The position numbers and the translations under genes were made by a program. From JBPCNH01 sp051001455 (GTDB taxonomy: Bacteria > Actinomycetota > CADDZG01 > WHSQ01): DNA of 41,998 nt. The stretch is taken from the NCBI GenBank assembly GCA_051001455.1, contig JBPCNH010000042.1, positions 1 through 41,998 of the forward strand. The letters are read 5' to 3'. Below, piece by piece: positions 39,013 to 41,998 of the stretch. The stretch's first letter is position 1. The number at the start of each line of letters is the position of its first letter. A model generated the notes under the pieces. It had not been told where the DNA came from. It was given only the letters and a program-made list of their open reading frames with translations, and ran no database searches.

Positions 39013-41257
39013 GAGTATGGCGATGGGCCGAGGCGAAGACGCCTCCCTGGTGCAGGGCGTTTTGGATGCATTCGTCGAGATTGCATCGGCACGCGAGTGC
39101 TCGAGTGTGGTCGAGCGAACCCTCGAGTTGGCGTGCGAGGTGACGGGAGCCTCTTTTGCAGCTGCAGTCGTCTACGAAGACGGCGGGATCAGCGCGCTGG
39201 CGACCAAAGGCCTCCCTTCGGATCAGGCTCTGAAACTCTTGTCTGGGGAGGGCGCGCTAGAGGCCGGCACGATGATCCGCCGCGACTCCGGCGAGGACGC
39301 CATCGGATTCTCTCCGACCGACGTGCCGATGGCGGCGACGCTCGTGGTGTCGGTCAGTTGTGAGGGCACGCCTGTCTCCGGCGCGCTCTATCTGGGGAAG
39401 CCACTCGACGAGACACCGTTCACAGAGGGGGACGAGACGCTGGTCCGCTCACTGGCCCGACAGGCGGCGAGTGCACTTATGACCGTCCGTCTGCTCGAGG
39501 AGCGGGAACGCGAGGGCGAGGCTCGCAGTGTGGCTCGCTTTACCCATCTGGTCGAGTACTCATCCGACGTCATCACCGTTATCGACCGCGACGGACGCAT
39601 CCGCTTCCACAGCCCTTCCATCAAGCGCGTGCTTGGTTTTGAGCAGTCTGCCCTTCTAGGAACCGACTCTCTCGACCTCGTCCATCCCGACGACCGGCCG
39701 CGCGTGCGCGCCTTCATCACCAAGTCGATGAAGGAGCCCGACACCGTTGCGGTCTTCGAGTGCCAGCTCCGGAAGAAGAGCGGAGACTGGGCACACTGCG
39801 AGATCTCGCTCAACAGCAAGCTGCGCGATCCCGAGTTGCAGGGCGTTGTCCTCAACACGAGGGACGTGTCGGAACGAAAGGCTCTCGAGGAGAAACTCGC
39901 GCATCAAGCATTCCACGACTCCCTCACCGACCTGCCGAACCGAGATCTGTTCCGCGACCGCGTGGAACATGCCCTCGAGCGGGCACGGCGCAAGCCCGGC
40001 TCGGCGATCGGCGTGCTGTTCCTCGACCTCGACGACTTCAAGCACATCAACGATTCGCTCGGCCACGCGGCCGGTGACGGGTTGCTGGTGGCGGTGGCCC
40101 ACCGGCTCAATGAGCAGCTCCGGGGCTCCGACACCGCCGCCCGACTCGGTGGAGACGAGTTTGCGCTTCTGCTCGAAGAGATCCACGAGCCGGCTGACGC
40201 CGAGATCGTTGCCGACCGCGTTCTGAACGCCATGCGACTGCCCTTCTCGATAGCGGGCCAGGATGTCTACGTGCACTCGAGCATCGGAATCGCACTCGGT
40301 CGTCCCGAGACCCAAAGTGGGGACGAGCTCCTGCGCGATGCGGACGTCGCCATGTACCGGGCGAAGGCATCGGGCAAGGGTTGCTACAGCCTCTTCGATC
40401 CCAGCATGTATACGTCGCTGCTGGAACGGCTCGACCTCGAGGCCGATCTCCGGCGCGCCGTGGAGCGAGACGAGTTCACCGTCTTCTACCAGCCCACCGT
40501 CGTCCTGCAGACCGGCATGATCGCCGGCATGGAGGCGCTTGTGCGGTGGCAGCACCCCGAGAGGGGGCTGATCCTTCCCGGCGAGTTCATCCATCTCGCC
40601 GAGGATTCCGGGCTGATCGTTGAAATCGGCCGGCGCGTTCTTCGGGAGGCGTGCGACCGGGCTCGTTCGTGGCAGATGAAGCATCCCAACTTCCCGCCGC
40701 TCACCATGAGCGTGAACCTTTCGGCGAAGCAGCTACAGCATCCCGGACTGGTCGGGGAGGTCGTCGAAGCCATCGCGGACTCCGGGCTCGATCCTCACTG
40801 CCTGATCCTCGAGATCACCGAGAGCGTGCTCATGGAGTACACTGACGTCGTCGCCGGGACCCTCGACCAGCTCAAGGAGCTTGGTGTTCGGATCGCGATC
40901 GACGACTTTGGAACCGGCTACTCGTCGCTGGCCCGTCTGCAGCGGCTCCCCGTCGACATCCTGAAGATCGACCGGAGCTTCATCGCCGGCCTCGAGAACG
41001 GATCGCAGGAGTGGGCCGTCGCCCGAGCCATCATCGAGCTCGGCCAGAGCCTGCGACTCGAGACGGTGGCGGAAGGTATCGAGCTCGCCGAGCAGCTGGT
41101 CCATCTGCAGTCATTGCAGTGCGACCGGTGCCAGGGCTTCTACTTCGCCAAGCCGCTGTCGCAGCAGGACATGAGCGAACTGCTACGGCGCGCCGAAGAT
41201 GGCCGAGAATGGACCGGCGAGCCCGACCTGAGCGAGGGGATCCAAGCAGTTTCCTAG
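39011..41257 (+). CDS. GAF-PAS-GGDEF-EAL cyclic-di-GMP turnover protein
   Basis: 748 residues: GAF-like sensor (about 15-165), PAS (about 178-290), GGDEF (about 305-465) and EAL (about 480-725). The diguanylate cyclase site GGDEF at 380-384 is intact, and an RGSD motif five residues upstream is a canonical inhibitory I-site (RxxD). The phosphodiesterase motifs are also intact: EALVRW (Glu508), MSVNLSAKQL, LEITESV, IDDFGTGYSSL, ILKIDRSF and ETVAEGIE. Both activities are therefore possible, with sensor domains choosing the direction. No membrane helices are seen, so it is cytosolic. AAAGGGA precedes the ATG. The flanks are gene remnants, suggesting it arrived by recombination. Confidence 0.93.
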   Translation: MSMAMGRGEDASLVQGVLDAFVEIASARECSSVVERTLELACEVTGASFAAAVVYEDGGISALATKGLPSDQALKLLSGEGALEAGTMIRRDSGEDAIGFSPTDVPMAATLVVSVSCEGTPVSGALYLGKPLDETPFTEGDETLVRSLARQAASALMTVRLLEEREREGEARSVARFTHLVEYSSDVITVIDRDGRIRFHSPSIKRVLGFEQSALLGTDSLDLVHPDDRPRVRAFITKSMKEPDTVAVFECQLRKKSGDWAHCEISLNSKLRDPELQGVVLNTRDVSERKALEEKLAHQAFHDSLTDLPNRDLFRDRVEHALERARRKPGSAIGVLFLDLDDFKHINDSLGHAAGDGLLVAVAHRLNEQLRGSDTAARLGGDEFALLLEEIHEPADAEIVADRVLNAMRLPFSIAGQDVYVHSSIGIALGRPETQSGDELLRDADVAMYRAKASGKGCYSLFDPSMYTSLLERLDLEADLRRAVERDEFTVFYQPTVVLQTGMIAGMEALVRWQHPERGLILPGEFIHLAEDSGLIVEIGRRVLREACDRARSWQMKHPNFPPLTMSVNLSAKQLQHPGLVGEVVEAIADSGLDPHCLILEITESVLMEYTDVVAGTLDQLKELGVRIAIDDFGTGYSSLARLQRLPVDILKIDRSFIAGLENGSQEWAVARAIIELGQSLRLETVAEGIELAEQLVHLQSLQCDRCQGFYFAKPLSQQDMSELLRRAEDGREWTGEPDLSEGIQAVS

Positions 41258-41298
41258 CAAGGCGAGTGATTGAAGAACCCGGCGGCGACTATGGCTAA

Positions 41299-41577
41299 GC
41301 CGGTGAATGGTCCAACGGTCTCGCGTTCCAGACGACGGATGCGTCGGGTGAGGAGTACCAGAACGACCTATTCGTGGCGGAATGGGGCAATCTGTTCGGA
41401 CCACCGGCCGGTCACGACATCATCCGTGTGAAACTGGACAAATCGGGCCGCAAGGTTGCCTCCCAAAGCGTCTTCCTCACTCTTCATGTGCTGATCGATG
41501 TCGCCTTCGACAGTGCAGGGGCGATGTACGTCGCCGACTTCTCCGGGACCATCTTTAAAGTGGAGCGCGCCGCCTAG
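41299..41577 (+). pseudogene. C-terminal remnant of a sugar-dehydrogenase-like beta-propeller gene
   Basis: Open frame without a proper start, translating to NGLAFQTTDASGEEY, DLFVAEWGNLFG, HDIIRVKLDKSGRKV and AFDSAGAMYVADFSG followed by a stop. This is the last propeller blade or two of an NHL/PQQ-sugar-dehydrogenase-like protein. The frame is closed upstream by a TAA at 41296-41298. A GTG at 41374 could start a 67-residue product, but no ribosome binding site is evident, so it is more likely a 5'-truncated gene. It lies directly after the GGDEF-EAL gene. Confidence 0.6.
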
Positions 41578-41609
41578 TCCTGCTTCCGCGATCGTGCACC
41601 TAGATCTGC

Positions 41610-41664
41610 GTCGGTCGTGTCCTGCATGTGTAAATCCGGCGCGTTTGTGTTACACACGACCGAC
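41610..41664. repeat. Nested inverted repeats (operator-like) upstream of the ABC ATPase gene
   Basis: Outer arms GTCGGTCGTGT (41610-41620) and ACACGACCGAC (41654-41664) are perfect 11-bp complements. Inner arms TGTGTAA (41627-41633) and TTACACA (41650-41656) are perfect 7-bp complements with 16 bp between, about two helical turns centre to centre. The right arms overlap. This is typical of a repressor-controlled sugar transporter promoter, or alternatively a structured leader. Confidence 0.6.
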
Positions 41665-41708
41665 ACATAGAGGGTGCGTCCGAATCCTCTCCGGGGGAAA
41701 GGGAGTCG

Positions 41709-41998
41709 TTGGGCGAGATCGTTCTCGACCAGGTGACCAAGATCTACGGCGACAACACCGTCGCCGTGGACGGCCTGGAGCTCAGCATCCATGACGGGGA
41801 GTTCATGGTCCTCGTGGGTCCTTCCGGCTGCGGCAAGTCGACGGCGCTTCGGATGGTGGCCGGGCTCGAATCGATATCCAAGGGTGAATTGCGGATCGGG
41901 GGCAACGTCGTCAATCACGTGCCTCCCAAAGACAGAGATATCGCGATGGTCTTCCAGAACTACGCGCTCTATCCGCACATGAAGGTCTACGACAACAT
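41709..41998 (+). CDS. ABC transporter ATP-binding protein, MalK/UgpC type (partial, runs off the window)
   Basis: The first 96 codons or so of a carbohydrate-importer ATPase. Visible are IVLDQVTKIYGDNTVAVDGLEL, Walker A GPSGCGKST and a Q-loop MVFQNYALYPHM, the MalK/UgpC/MsmX-type sequence. The start is TTG at 41709 with AAAGGGAG just upstream (about 41697-41704); no ATG or GTG fits. Such ATPases energise binding-protein-dependent uptake of oligosaccharides or glycerol phosphate. A nested inverted repeat about 45 bp upstream suggests sugar-responsive repression. The C-terminal regulatory domain and transporter partners are outside the window. Confidence 0.88.
   Translation, partial: MGEIVLDQVTKIYGDNTVAVDGLELSIHDGEFMVLVGPSGCGKSTALRMVAGLESISKGELRIGGNVVNHVPPKDRDIAMVFQNYALYPHMKVYDN

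Noticed and set aside
1..41998. CRISPR arrays, rRNA genes, toxin-antitoxin or phage modules
   Set aside because: No spaced direct repeats, rRNA sequence, or recognisable genes of these classes were seen.

Overview
The window is GC-rich bacterial chromosome of actinobacterial character. The signs are a CIRCE-controlled hrcA-dnaJ pair, a DUF664 DinB-type protein, single-chain glycyl-tRNA synthetase beside ppdK, dgt, dnaG and a principal sigma factor, recO next to uppS, frequent GTG/TTG starts, and many genes preceded by a TANNNT box exactly 6-8 bases before the start codon with no Shine-Dalgarno sequence (a leaderless-mRNA signature). The class within Actinomycetota cannot be fixed from the sequence alone.

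Layout. 1-1574: a secreted FG-GAP beta-propeller protein. 1994-5435: CIRCE operator and promoter, then hrcA, dnaJ, a DinB/DUF664 gene and rsmE, coupled by overlaps. 5518-12706: mtaB, HIT, phoH, ybeY, a CNNM/CorC CBS protein, era and an ABC-2 type exporter pair, nearly all with 4-8 bp start/stop overlaps. 12740-14422: a degenerate cold-shock-fold protein, recO, uppS. 14419-17725 (minus): a short MscS channel and two tandem CNNM/CorC CBS proteins. 17812-26371: glyS, a small His-tailed protein, ppdK, dgt, dnaG and rpoD. 26381-30476: a YtxH-like protein (minus), tRNA-Asn(GTT), then a coupled set of GT4 glycosyltransferase, SAM methyltransferase, alpha-toroid (prenyltransferase-like) protein and flavin reductase. 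30471-36364: a methyltransferase, tryptophanase, an orphan histidine kinase, a GNAT, an alpha/beta hydrolase and a ring-cleaving dioxygenase. 36364-37856: an IS110-family element. 37857-41577: a lipoprotein, a GAF-PAS-GGDEF-EAL protein and two gene remnants. 41709-end: the start of a MalK/UgpC-type ABC ATPase behind a nested inverted repeat.

The first 26 kb is housekeeping: protein folding, rRNA and tRNA modification, ribosome maturation, replication priming, transcription initiation, dNTP and PEP/pyruvate metabolism. The last 16 kb is more accessory.

The most interesting structure is the non-coding left end of the IS110 element (about 36385-36560). It folds on paper into a GNRA-capped 5' hairpin followed by two stem structures with internal loops, the architecture of an IS110 bridge RNA. 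Loop strands are complementary to the element's own ends and to the reconstructed insertion site. Removing the element leaves two convergent genes separated by only 2 bp, so the insertion damaged neither reading frame.
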